NCBI RefSeq assembly: GCF_030936135.1
Contig: NC_082599.1
Location: 3,086,847-3,150,846 of the forward strand
Source of the DNA: Gavia stellata
Lineage: Eukaryota > Chordata > Aves > Gaviiformes > Gaviidae
Length of the DNA: 64,000 nucleotides
Reading direction: 5' to 3'
Shown here piece after piece: positions 36,501-47,325 of this stretch. Made by a program: the position numbers and the translations under genes. The notes under the pieces are model-generated. The model had not been told where the DNA came from. It saw only the letters and a list, made by a program, of their open reading frames with translations, and did not search any database. How positions within the stretch are numbered: the stretch's first letter is position 1; each line of letters begins with the position of its first letter.

Positions 36501-38284
36501 GTTCATTAGGCTTTGGTGGATGTACATTCAGATGAGGCAACCTGGAAACGGGGAGATTTCCTCAGAACATCCTGAGCAAATGAGATATGTCATTGCAAGT
36601 AATATGGCTTTGTAGAGTATGGTGCTGGTCTCCACTGATCTTCAAAGTCCCATGGCAATTTTTTTTATGGTGACTATCCCATTCTTACTGTATGGCAAAA
36701 GTGATAACATTTGAATTTATAAGTAAATGCAAAGTTTCAGCTTTGCAAAATTTAAACAAAATTGACCTCATTCTTCTCTAATTGAAACATTCATCTACTT
36801 TCCTGTAACTCCACAATGTCTGAACACCTTCCCCTTCACTTATTTCCTGCTCTTTGCATCGTGTTTCAACTAGCTTTTAACAAACTCTTTCATTTGTCAA
36901 TACAGTGCAATCCACACATATGCATTGCTTAGGAAGTCAGAGGGAATGGTGGGAGTAGCCAGCTCAGCTACTGAGCGTTAACACTGGTCCACTTTTCCAG
37001 GGCTTTCTTATAAATACTGAGGGCTTGGTCCCAGCGGTGAGTGGGGACCCCTGCAGTCCTGGATAGATAAGGTTTAATTGCAAAATACTGTGTGTGCGGT
37101 GGATTCAGTAAAGCCAGAATTAGCCCTATTTGACATTTTTGTACACAGGCATCTACATGTATATGTCTCAGTCTGTGAATCGAGTCCCACCCTGAGAAAC
37201 TTCAGCATTAGGTGCCTGATATTTTGACCCGTTTGAAAGTGGGTCTGGGATGTAACGTTCTACGGGCTCATTTCTGAATTTGGATCATTTCTCATTTTCC
37301 CCTACTCATTCAAACAACTTGTATTGGACTGAAAGGCATTTTTGGGAAGAGCTTTCAGTTGTAGTCTTGAATCTGTCAAGAAGGAGGGAGGATCCATCCT
37401 TTCTCTTGATGGACTTCTCCAGTTGGGGAGACATCAATTTCACTGTACTTCGGGTCTACCTCTGAGCTGAATTTGGCTGGTTTCAGTGAACCATCACTGG
37501 TTCCTATTTCACTGCTAGGTTGAAAAAAACCCTCATACAATCCAAGTATCTGGTTGGGAGTTTGTTCCCTGCTGAGTAAGTAATTTCAAGAGTGCACTAT
37601 GGACCACTGGAGGTCCGGGAAACAAGCGTTTCTGTATTCTGTCCTGGGCTTGGTGAGGTGAGCAGGTTTCCTCTTGTGTTGAGATCGCTGCTGATCATGT
37701 CTATCCTCTATTGGGGCAGCAGCCAACATAGATGGGATGGGGGAAAAAAATGGTCAGTGTCTCTCTTGAAAGATGTCTCTTCTAACAGCAAAGAGGTTGT
37801 GTTTCTGACTTAGAGCTAGCTGGACTGTCGCGGTGCCTATGACTAAGGACCTTTGGTGACCTTTATTTGTTGTTTCCTGGCACAGAAGCAGGAGTACTAT
37901 TAAGTTATTTATAACTTATTTGTAAGAAATAAATGCATTTTATTGTTTTCTATTAGGCACGGCTCTGTTACAAGGGATGCTGGCTGCCTCTAGTGAAACA
38001 GATTTGTTGCTGTTTGATACAAGTAGCTCTTAATGTTTTAAGCTGGAAAAAAACCCAGGAATTTAGTTTTTTCTATTGTTACCACTGTTAGAGACTTCAT
38101 TTGTGCAAAATGGAAGTTTTTGGAGGAATATGAACTGACACCCACCATGTCGTAGCACCTCCCGGCAGAGAGGGGTATCGGTGTGACGGCTCCCTCTCCT
38201 TAATACAGCTTTTAGTCAACTTTGTACTGCCTGAGGCTTTAGGAGAAATTAGAATACAGGTCTAAGGGTTTGCCTGTGTGTGGA
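33501..38284. other. Intron 1, no recognised exon
   Basis: Unremarkable AT-moderate sequence, with a G-run at 35950 and a possible repeat at 34.48-34.75 kb that resembles 25.98 kb. Confidence 0.4.
35950..35968 (+). repeat. G-rich run with one interruption
   Basis: Eighteen G interrupted by one T; a possible G-quadruplex former. Confidence 0.9.
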
Positions 38285-38425
38285 AGTTATAGCAAATTAA
38301 ACTCATGATCGAGTTTCTGCGGTGCAACAAGTTACCACACATCAGCTGACCCTTGGTAACTGTCTGTGTGCTCACTGCTAGCCTGCAGCAAGTGAGGTAA
38401 TTAGACTTTGCTTACCCACAATAAA
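38285..38425 (+). repeat. Possible second copy of the 33.4-kb foldback family
   Basis: CTTGGTAACTGTCTGTGTGC, then TCACTGCTAGCCTGCAGCAA and GTGAGGTAATTAG parallel TCTGTGGTAACTGCCCGTGT and GAATGCTCTTACCCTGCAAT at 33383-33422. The similarity is modest. Confidence 0.3.
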
Positions 38426-38904
38426 AAAGGGTTAATTTAAATCACATTCGCTAGCATTTGCTGTAGGCTAGGAATCCACATATGTAGTATTGCTGTGGGT
38501 CAGCTACTCCACTTGCTTGACCATGAGATTGAGCCCTAAGTGGAGATCTGAATTTATTGTGCAATGGTGCCTGTGTACTAATTCCTTCAGGACGCACTCT
38601 AGGACATCCACGTTCAGACATCTGTAACAGAGACATCTTTTTCTGTCTCCTTTATAGTCGATAAAGAGAAGAAATGGATGATTACAGCGAAACATTTTTC
38701 TCACCCTAAAGATGTTTAAAAAAAAAAAAAATTACATGAAAACACATTTAACTGTGCCCTAAAATGGCGTATTTCTCTTAATTGCTGAAAAGAAAATCTG
38801 GATGACTTGCTCAGATGTAGACCGCTACATTGCAGGTGTCATCAGCTGGACAAATGAATCCCAATTCCCAGTGCACACAGAGGGATCAATTTTGTTGCAG
38901 GCCA

Positions 38905-39000
38905 TAACGGTCTAGTGCCATCTGAGGGGCTTCCACCTGCCCCTCCAAAAGGGCTCAGGTCTCCCAAAGATCCTGTGTCACATCTGCCAATCCCTCAAGC
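38905..39000 (+). repeat. Unclassified dispersed repeat, copy A
   Basis: GTGCCATCTGAGGGGCTTCC, then CCCTCCAAAAGGGCTCAGGT and CTCCCAAAGATCCTGTGTCA align with copy B 0.7 kb downstream by eye. No terminal structure or coding sequence is visible. Confidence 0.5.
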
Positions 39001-39619
39001 ATATCCCAGAAACTATGCCTTAAATGTGGCGTGGTTTGCCCCCTTTAAAAGAAGGACGAGTTACTTTTGAGACATTCTACTGTAGATTATTCAAATGCAC
39101 ATACTGTTGACTATTTGTTTTTCAGGGTTTGTGAGGAATAGGTACCTCTTAATATATTTACAATCCAGGTTGCTATGCGATGGTGTCCCAGGTAGGTAAA
39201 TCATTAGTGATTTCTATACATGTTCTATAGATGTATGTGATGACTCAGAGAACTGAAGATTCTCTGCAGCATGCAATTCCTGCCTTCACACAAGCCAAAA
39301 TAATAGAATTGGTCAAATTCCAAGGTAGCTGAGTGCCTGAGCCCACAAGAGATGAATAGAGAGGCTGAGAGTTGAAGAAATAACAAACTGACCAAGCAAT
39401 GTTTTAAAAAAATCAGTATCTTTCAATAGCTTGTATGATGCTACAAGTTTCCTTCCTCTAACACAGATAGCTCTTCCTGTAATCTCACTTTTGTGATTCC
39501 TTATTTCTGGTACAATCCTGAGCAAAGAAGAAAAGGAGGACTTTAGTCCTGTGCTGCACATAGTGAATATTTGAACTGAACAGTAATAGTTCTCACTGAG
39601 AGTTTGATACATCTGGCTA

Positions 39620-39725
39620 AACATAGGTGTCTAAAGCCATTTGAGATTTCCCTGGAGTCCATGTGCCATTCCAGAAGGGTACAGGTCTCCCATAGGTCCC
39701 ATGTCATACCTGCAAGCCTTATCTA
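39620..39725 (+). repeat. Unclassified dispersed repeat, copy B
   Basis: CATAGGTGTCTAAAGCCATT, then ATTCCAGAAGGGTACAGGTC and TCCCATAGGTCCCATGTCAT. It aligns with copy A, and its first 35 bases also align with the arms of the foldback at 40001-40127, suggesting one family. A CR1 3' end abuts it downstream. Confidence 0.5.
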
Positions 39726-39734
39726 GGTATCTCA

Positions 39735-39840
39735 CAGAATCCCAGAATCACTAAGGTTGGAAAAGACCTGTAAGATCATCAAGTCCAACCATCAACTAAC
39801 ACCACCATGCCCATTAAACCATGTCCCACAATGCCTTGTA
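39735..39840 (-). mobile_element. CR1 LINE, short 3'-terminal fragment
   Basis: On the minus strand the bases read from GGCATTGTGGGACATGGTTT through GGTGGTGTTAGTTGATGGTT to CCAACCTTAGTGATTCTGGG, the same tail as the copies at 691 and 8017. Only about the last 105 bases of CR1 remain. It abuts one copy of the unclassified repeat family described at 39620-39725. Confidence 0.9.
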
Positions 39841-40000
39841 TAGGGTCTTTTACATGGAAATATTTAGGCAATTGAATTGGTTCCTGAGCTTCAGATGAAG
39901 ATATTTTCATTTGAGTTTCTACACTATGGACATCAATGCCTAGCTAGTTTTCTGAGTCCTGCTACAGTCAGTGGAGATTTAAGGTTCACTGTAGTTACGT

Positions 40001-40127
40001 ATGCAGAAGTGTGTAGTGCCATTTGGGATGCTTTATGTCATCTGAGGTATCCACATGCTTTAGAAAGGTAGGCTGGAGCCAGGTGGATACTGTAAAGCAC
40101 CTCAAATGGTACTCAAGACACCTATGC
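40001..40127. repeat. Foldback element with long imperfect arms
   Basis: The arm at 40015-40035 and the arm at 40093-40113 are reverse complements with about three mismatches in 21 bases (AGTGCCATTTGGGATGCTTT against the complement of AAAGCACCTCAAATGGTACT). Inner segments around GGTATCCAC (40047) and GTGGATAC (40083) also pair. Weaker pairing continues outward to about 40001 and 40127. The element is flanked by two similar 21-base direct repeats starting GCAATTGAATT at 39868 and 40132. Confidence 0.6.
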
Positions 40128-41307
40128 TTAAGCAATTGAATTCCATCCTGAGAATTCAACGTGATAAACTAAGGCGAAAAAAAATCAAGGTAATTTCAAG
40201 CAGGCACATACAATTTCTCCCAAAAAGCAGCTGTTAGCAGGCTTGCTTCAGAATGTCTGTTTCTCAACTAAAAGTGGTATTATGTAAAATAATGTTATCT
40301 AAATTATGTGCAGCAATGAACATTTATCCTGGCAATGGGAATGATAGTTGAGAGGTCTGCTAGCCTGGCCGTGGAGCAATTGACTATAACAGGACATATT
40401 GTGATTCATTGATCATGGAGTCAGTGAGTTGAAATAGAAGAGTAAAGAATTAACCATCTTCCTGTGTTTTGGTTTGGTTAATTTGGATCAGGTTTAGCCT
40501 ATGTTGAGGGAAGTAGAAATTCACTTTGCCAGTGGATGCCTGATGATGAAGGTAAACCACAGTTTCCAGAAACTAGTAATGTAGTACCAGTCACCAATTT
40601 CAAGTTGACTTTAAATACTTTTCACTTTCAAGAGTAATCCAGTGTTACTGATTTAGATCTGTGTCTGATTACTGTTGAAGAAGAAAATTAAGATGTTAGT
40701 CTTACCTAGAAGGATAAGTTGTGGTGTTGCATAGCTTAATCTTGAATTTACTACCACAGCAGCTGCAGTGAAGTTAGAGACAGGTGGGTTATCAAAGCAT
40801 TTAACTTCCTCTGTGATAAAAAAATGCATCATCTTCAGACGACTGATTGCAATTTAGTTGCTGTGGCTCAACATGTTACCAGCCACCAGCAGCACCGCAA
40901 ACACTGCAACCTCAACTTAACCTAATGTCAAGGCGAAAGGAGAAGTCTTAAGCCCGTATGTCTCCCAGTTGGTGTAGGCTAAGAGCGCTCACGTGGACAG
41001 ATGCAGCAGCTCTGCTGGCAGGCAGGAACTCGTCAATTACTTGATCTCATTCATTTTGTGCCAATACCTTGCTTATCGTCACCTTGGTGAGTAAACAGAG
41101 AGAGGTAGAGCCCCTACCTCCACATTTATGAAAAGCGTTGCCATGTCAACATGCACAACTTCACATGGATACACGTGAACAGATCAGCTATGCACAGGCA
41201 TGCATCCTTCAGCCTAAGTGTGAAATGCAAGGTGACGGGAAAGAAGAACCCACATGATCCAATGCACTGAGCCCTTGAATTGAGTTGATATGATGATATG
41301 GCTCCGG

Positions 41308-41600
41308 AGTGAGTGCACCTGGACTGCTGTATTTCATCCCCTGCTCATGCCAGGAAGACATTGACAAACTGGAGGGTATTCAAAGAGCCAGAGGGCTGGA
41401 AGGACTGATGCTGATGAGCAAAGATTAGCAAGTACTAATCTGGGCCAAATAATGATATGATAATAGCTCTCCAACATTTGTCAGGTGTATATAGTAAAGC
41501 AAGGAGGAATGAACCCACAGGGTACCAGTGGACATAACTAGGAGAAGGAAAGAAAGAGGGATACCAGTTAGATATCGGGGAAAGCAACTTGTGTCATACC
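41308..41600 (+). mobile_element. Ancient CR1/L3-like LINE fragment
   Basis: The sequence retains the order of motifs found in the last part of L3/CR1 ORF2: CACCTGGACTGCTGTATTTC, AGGAAGACATTGACAAACTG, GAGGGTATTCAAAGAGCCAG, then GAGGGCTGGAAGGACTGATG, followed by more diverged sequence to about 41600. Many substitutions and indels suggest an old insertion, much older than the CR1 copy 0.5 kb downstream in the same orientation. Confidence 0.55.
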
Positions 41601-42112
41601 CTGATGTGAGAGTGTAGAGGAGTGTTTTTTAAATGATGGAAGTATCATCCTTTGACTTATTCAACAGGATCCCAGGCATGAGCATGGAGAATTTGTGATG
41701 GATGTTTCTATTCTATGGCTGGGTGGAACCAAGGTAAATCAGTAATTTTTTTATGGAATTCAGTAAGGGCTTATCTTCAGCTGGTTTGAATCACCATAGC
41801 TCCCCTGACTTTGGTGGAGCTGTTGCAGATATCCAAAGACATAAAAGAGGCTACTGAAGAGCTGGAATTCAGGATATGACTGTATGGAGTCCCTAGGCAT
41901 TAATCTGGGTACTCAGCCTGAGGACTTGGACATTCATTTATTTAGGTATAAAATGGTGAAATTGCCAATTTGTGACTTTGTGTACCAGGTATAACAAAGT
42001 GTGTAAACTCTTAATTTCCCATTGACGTCAATAATTTGCTGTGACCAGGTTTGTGTGCCTTCACAGTGTTTATTATGAAGCATATCTTCTAGCCCAATAA
42101 GTAACTGTATTT

Positions 42113-43133
42113 GGTCCCCCACAACATCCTTCTCTCTAAATTGGTGAGATATGGATTTGATAGGTGGACTGTTCAGTGGGTGAGGAATTGGTTGGATGGT
42201 TGCATCCAGAGGGTAGTTGTCAATGGCTCAATGTCCAGATGGAGACTGGTAACAAGTGGTGTCCCTCAGGGGTCCATATTGGCACTAGTACTGTTTAATT
42301 TCTTTATCAATGACATAGACAGTGGGATCGAGTGCACCCTCAGCAAGTTTGCAGACAACACCAAGCTGAGTGGTGTGGTTGACACGCTGGAGGGAAGGGA
42401 TGCCATCCGGAGGGACCTGGACAAGCTCAAGAATTGGACCCATGTGAACCTCATGAGGTTCAACAAGGCCAAGTGCAAGGTCCTGCACCTGGGTCAGGGC
42501 AAGCCCTGCAGAGAAGGACTTGGGGGTACTGGTGGATGAAAAGCTAGACATGACCCAGCAATGTGCGCTGACAGCCCAGAAAGCCAACCGCATCCTGGGC
42601 TGCATCAAAAGAAGTGTGGCCAGAAGGGAGGTGATTCTGCTGGGAAAGACATGGACCTGTTGAAGCAGGTCCAGAGTAGGGCCACAAAAATGATCAGAGG
42701 GCTGGAACACCCCTCCTATGAAGAAAGGCTGAGAAAGTTGGGGTTGTTCAGCCTAGAGAAACGAAGGCTCCAGGGAGACGTTATTGCAGCCTGTCAACAC
42801 TTAAAGGGGGCTTATAAAAAGGATGGGGACAAACTTTTTAGCAGGGCCTGTAGCGATAGGACAAGGGGTAATGGTTTTAAACTAAACGAGGGTAGATTTA
42901 GACTAGATATAAGGAAGAAATTTTTTAGAATGAGGGTGGTGAAACACTGGAACAAGTTGCCCAGCAACGTTATAGATGCCCCATCCCTGGAAACTTTCAA
43001 GGTCAGGTTGGACGGGGCTCTGAGCAACCTGATCTAGTTGAAGATGTCCCTGCTCATTGCAGGGGGGTTGGACTAGATGACCTTTAAAGGTCCCTTCCAA
43101 CCCAAACCATTCTACGATTCTATGATTCCACAA
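42113..43133 (+). mobile_element. CR1 LINE, 5'-truncated copy with reverse-transcriptase remnant
   Basis: About 1 kb of CR1 begins inside the reverse-transcriptase domain and ends with the standard 3' tail (GGGGTTGGACTAGATGACCT, CCCTTCCAACCCAAACCATT, then ATTCTACGATTCTATGATTC). The first open stretch (42111-42539, 142 codons) shows SGVPQGS at residues 49-55 and the catalytic-loop region as FADN at 80-83, where active CR1 has FADD, so one catalytic Asp is Asn. A second stretch (42561-43037) encodes the ORF2 C-terminus including VVKHWNKLP. Compared with my recollection of CR1, a segment of roughly 50 bases is missing near 42505 and one of roughly 80 near 42642. It cannot be autonomous. The subfamily differs from the copies at 691 and 8017. 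Confidence 0.95.
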
Positions 43134-46100
43134 ATGGGATTTTTCTCACTTAGTTTATAATAACTTAGATGTGGTAGGTTGAATTGCTCCCTGAAAGTGC
43201 CTTTCCTTCCGTCAAATCTAGTAGGAACTGGATGAGTAGGTGAGACTAGATATCTACATTTTAGATGGCTTATTTTAGGTGAGATGGGTTCTACCTCAGC
43301 TGCAAATGAGCATTTAATAAGCTCCAGTGTGTATGAGAACAGATAATAATTTGTCAGAGACCCTAAGCTAAGGTCAATGTTTTACTTCAGATTTTCATAA
43401 GTGTAGATGAAGTGAAGGAGTGATCTCCTGCTGCTTGCTAGAGTAGGACCTAGATATTCCCCTCCTTTGGACACACCCTCAGTGTCAGATGGTCATTTTC
43501 TCAACTTCCCAGTCTTACAGAGTGTGAAAGGGCTGTACCTATAGCAGATGTAAAAAGACTCTCAGGATCAACACTATTTAAGCAGTGTGCTACTTCTCTC
43601 TTTAACACCCTGCTGAAAAGTTGGGCAACCAGCATGCTCATGCCATCAAAGAATTGGTGTTAAAGAAGAGGCTCCTCACAGGACATGTAAAATGGCCAAA
43701 GGAATGCATATATACGGTGCAAAGAGTCAGCGTTTAGTGACTGAGTTGACAAGATACAGATAGAAGAAGGGAATATGTAACTTGCAAACTCTCCTGTGAT
43801 GAAGTTCCTGTATCCCGTTAGCTGTGGAGTTGCCATCAATGCTTAGATCACTGTGTAAATGCACAGGTATGCAGCTGGTAGGAAGGAGGAAGGGTTTTGT
43901 CATCACGGTCGAAGTGGGATAAGTATCTTTAGAGACAGACTGACTGCTAAGTGCCTTTAAGGACCTGAGTCCTGGTTTTCTGAGAGTCCAGGACTGCTGC
44001 TGTTGACACCACCTGAGGATCTGTCTTCCCTCAGAGCTGACAGAGATCACCGGATTTCAGCAGTGTTGTCATGTTACATTATGTACTGCTCCAAAATGCC
44101 TTGGGATGAGATTTACACAGAAAGCTGCAGAGGACAGAGTCTGGATGAATTATGTCTGCAGTGAGTTCCTTCCAGCTGAGACAAGCTCAGGAGCAGAATC
44201 TCACACTTCCCATCCCGCTGGCGGCCAAATACACGAACAGATCCTCCCCACCCCTTCTCCCAGCATTGGCTGGACTTCATGGCTCATGCGTACATTGCAC
44301 AGAGACCCTCATGGTCCTTAGGCAGTAACTCTATTAGGTGAGTCAAAAATGGAGCCTCCACCCCGTTGGCCGAGCTGTGCTGAACTTGTCTCAGCTGGAA
44401 GTCACTGTTTGCGTATTTTACCATAGCTACTGAAATATGATTGATTCCAGGCTGAGGCGTGACATGCAGGTTCCTAGCTCATATAAGCAAATTTGCCTAG
44501 TGAATTTGGATTGCCTCCCAGTTGCTGAATTATCCAAGATACATATATTTTTTTCTTCACCTTTGTGATGTTGTATTCCAGGATCTGGGAATACCAGGAG
44601 CCAAGATCTCAGGCACCCAATATTTGGGTCTGAAGTAATCCTTTTGCTCAGTATTGGCCTATCAATCCAATCTAACTGACCTAATGCCTCCTCTCACAGC
44701 CCGAGGTAGAGATTGTGTTAGGCACATGGCAAGAATTGTGCCATGCAACAACATTCCCCAGATTCCTGGGTCATTAAACAACTCTGAGAAGCTCCAAGGT
44801 TATTATCAATTATGCTAGTACCTAGATTAGTCCCTGCTCTGTCACCTTATCGGTAACACAGTCATAAAGTTGGCCTTTGTGATTCTTATCTCCTCACTTT
44901 GATCAAATCCCTGAATCTTGATTGTGCGCTAAGTTGATCTTGTCTGCACTGTATGGGTGCCCAGGAGCAGTTAGCTGGCAGAAGCTATGCATGGGACTCA
45001 GGGCATGAAAAGATGATGAAGATCCTGCTTTATTTTATCCGAAGCCCTGGTAAAGCTCTGAAGCCAAGGCTTGCCAGGAAATACTGCTTTCACTCAAAAC
45101 AGATTGAAGTGATGTGCACACAATGAAGGGAACATGCAAAATGCCTTTCATTTACCATTCTTCAGGAGCTGAGCTCCTGGGTCAGATGAGGACAGTCTGT
45201 TCTGGACTTGTTTCTCCTGGGACGGTGTATGTAACAGTTGTGGCCACCTGAATCCAGCAGCTTGACCATATGATTCCTTACCTGTCTCTGTGAAACAGAG
45301 AAGAAATAGCAGAAAAAGCAATCTGAAGATTGACGTTCTCAAAAATTAGGGTGCTTGACTTGACTGCCCCAATGCTTTCTTCTCATGTAACCTTGAAAAT
45401 AAATAGAAACAGAAGCTTCCAACTTGTTTTGAAGAGGAGCTGATACAAGAAGACAGTAAAAATGTGCAGGCTACATGCAACAGTGGTTGAGGAGAGGTCA
45501 AGTGAGTATGTGAGCTCAGGACTCTTATCTGCGTTGTATTTGTGTGATTGATTGTCTTGAAGGCCAATGTCTGGTCAGGGCTTTTGCCTTCAGCTCTGTG
45601 AGAACCAGATCTTAGACAACCGTGGGCTGCTTCTTCTCTGGGTTCATCTGAGCTTTCTATCTACTTGTGCTTTGCAGGCTGACTTTGGCCTGTTGTCCAT
45701 AATTCAAGAGGATGCTGTAATAGAAAGAATAGGTGAAAACGTGTCAGTTAAAATATCCGTTGTGCAAAGACACAACATTCCACCTTGGTACTCTCATTTC
45801 CTAACTCAGGCTGCTGTATCATGCTCCCCTTTAAGCCAGCTTCAATCAGCTGCAGAGGCAGAGGTTTCCTAGAGGTGTCTTTATTGGAGATCTCTACTCA
45901 GCAGTAGTCTTTGGACTACACGGATCAGGCTATGGATCAAGCCTTCCATCTAACGTAAGTGCGTGATGTGCCCACTTTTGTCTATGACTTCTAAAGTATC
46001 CACATAGATCTTTGCTGACTTAGTAACTGATATGAAGAGTACCCTCAGTAAACAAATTTTGAACTAAATACATAAATGGTTGATTATGGTTGGTAAAGTA

Positions 46101-46984
46101 GAGCTGAAAATAGATTTATTGGAAGTTTTACCTGGAAGGGGTTTTTGTGGTTTGTTGGTTTTGGGGTTTTTTTTCAGACATTTGAAGATTTTCATGCTTT
46201 TAAATTCTGAAAGTCTTACTTTAAAACACAACAGCAATTTCTTCAGGCTAGGATCCAATGTTACAGCATCTAACACAGGAAAACCTGGGTCATGTGTGGG
46301 ATTACTCACTTTTATTGCATTAAATTTAATCCTTATGAAAACTTTGGTTCAGCCAAACACTTAACCACATGTTTAAGCACCTGGGACATCCTGTCCTTCC
46401 ATACTTGCTTATGTCTCATTGATCCATAGCTTGGCTGGGGTATTGGGTAAATCAGGAACAAATGTAATTTACCTAGGAGTCAGAGAAGAAAATTTCCAGC
46501 TTCCCACCATCTGCCCTATGTAGTAAAGTGGGTTGAAAGGTTAAAAACAAAAATCCACCAGTGATCAGACAAGGCTTTACTGGAACCACAGAAAACAACT
46601 GCTTTTGGTGGTGCTCCGAAGACTGCAAGGAGAAAACTTTATGGATGAGGTGGGGGGATTCCTACATAAAAATAGAAGTGAAGCCTCCCCCACCCAAAAT
46701 AGTGTTCGTAGGTGCTACAGTGACTTGGAAGTCAGGTTTGCACACTCTATCATATTTACTGTTAAACAGCTGGTTACAGGCAGAGACAGGATGTACATCT
46801 TTGCAGCCCTTCTAGAAGAAAATACGATCAGTGATCCATCAGCTACCTTCTGTTCCTGTGGTTGGCATGAGCCTCAGTTTACCACTGCAATATGCCTCAT
46901 TTATTAAAAATCCATCATCTAAGTCTTAACGGCCTTTGTCTTTAATTCCTTAAATACATGACTATTTTCATGAATGTGTATGGT
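43134..46984. other. Intron 1, no recognised feature
   Basis: No exon or well-preserved repeat seen. A TCF/LEF-like core (CTTTGATC) occurs at 44897-44904 within a short palindrome TTTGATCAAA. Confidence 0.4.
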
Positions 46985-47130
46985 AATATTATTCCCACTT
47001 CACAGGTGGGAAATTGAGGCAAACCAAAATGCCTGATTTGCCTCAAGTCCACAGGGGATCTTTTTGTGCAATGAGGTATTGAACCCACAGTCCTCTACCC
47101 ATGCCTTAATAACTACGCCATCTTCTCTCC
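46985..47130 (+). mobile_element. MIR-type core SINE relic
   Basis: The order of segments follows the mammalian and amniote MIR consensus: TATTATTCCCACTTCACAGG, GAAATTGAGGCA, a CCTCAAGTCCACAGGG segment in place of the usual TGCCCAAGGTCACAC, TATTGAACCCACAGTCCTCT and CCTTAATAACTACGCCATCT. Similarity is recognisable but diverged. Confidence 0.6.
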
Positions 47131-47261
47131 TAATTAAAGTTAGTCACTGATATAATTGATCCGTGTGCACGCTGGAAGGATTATTATCTCAAATCTAATG
47201 TCAGCTCCATTAAGGACAGGTTCATAAATCACTTAATCTTTTGATGTTGAAGGTTCTCCAT

Positions 47262-47325
47262 CTCGAACAAGAGGGCTGTGAGGTTTCGTTAGTCAGTGCT
47301 TGCGAAGTTCCTATCTGTGCTTAAT
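47262..47325 (+). repeat. Possible tail of an ancient SINE/LINE
   Basis: GGGCTGTGAGGTTTCGTTAG and the following bases resemble a 3' motif seen next to MIR-like relics (GTTGTGAGGATTAATTAATG-like). It lies 130 bases downstream of the MIR-type core, so it may belong to the same ancient insertion. Confidence 0.25.

Noticed and set aside
42111..43037. Two adjacent frames as host genes
   Set aside because: They encode reverse-transcriptase and ORF2 C-terminal remnants of CR1, with the 3' tail of CR1 following.
46605..46907. 100-codon plus-strand frame with some polar composition
   Set aside because: No domain resemblance; overlapping frame 46561-46815 is equally open, so chance is likely.
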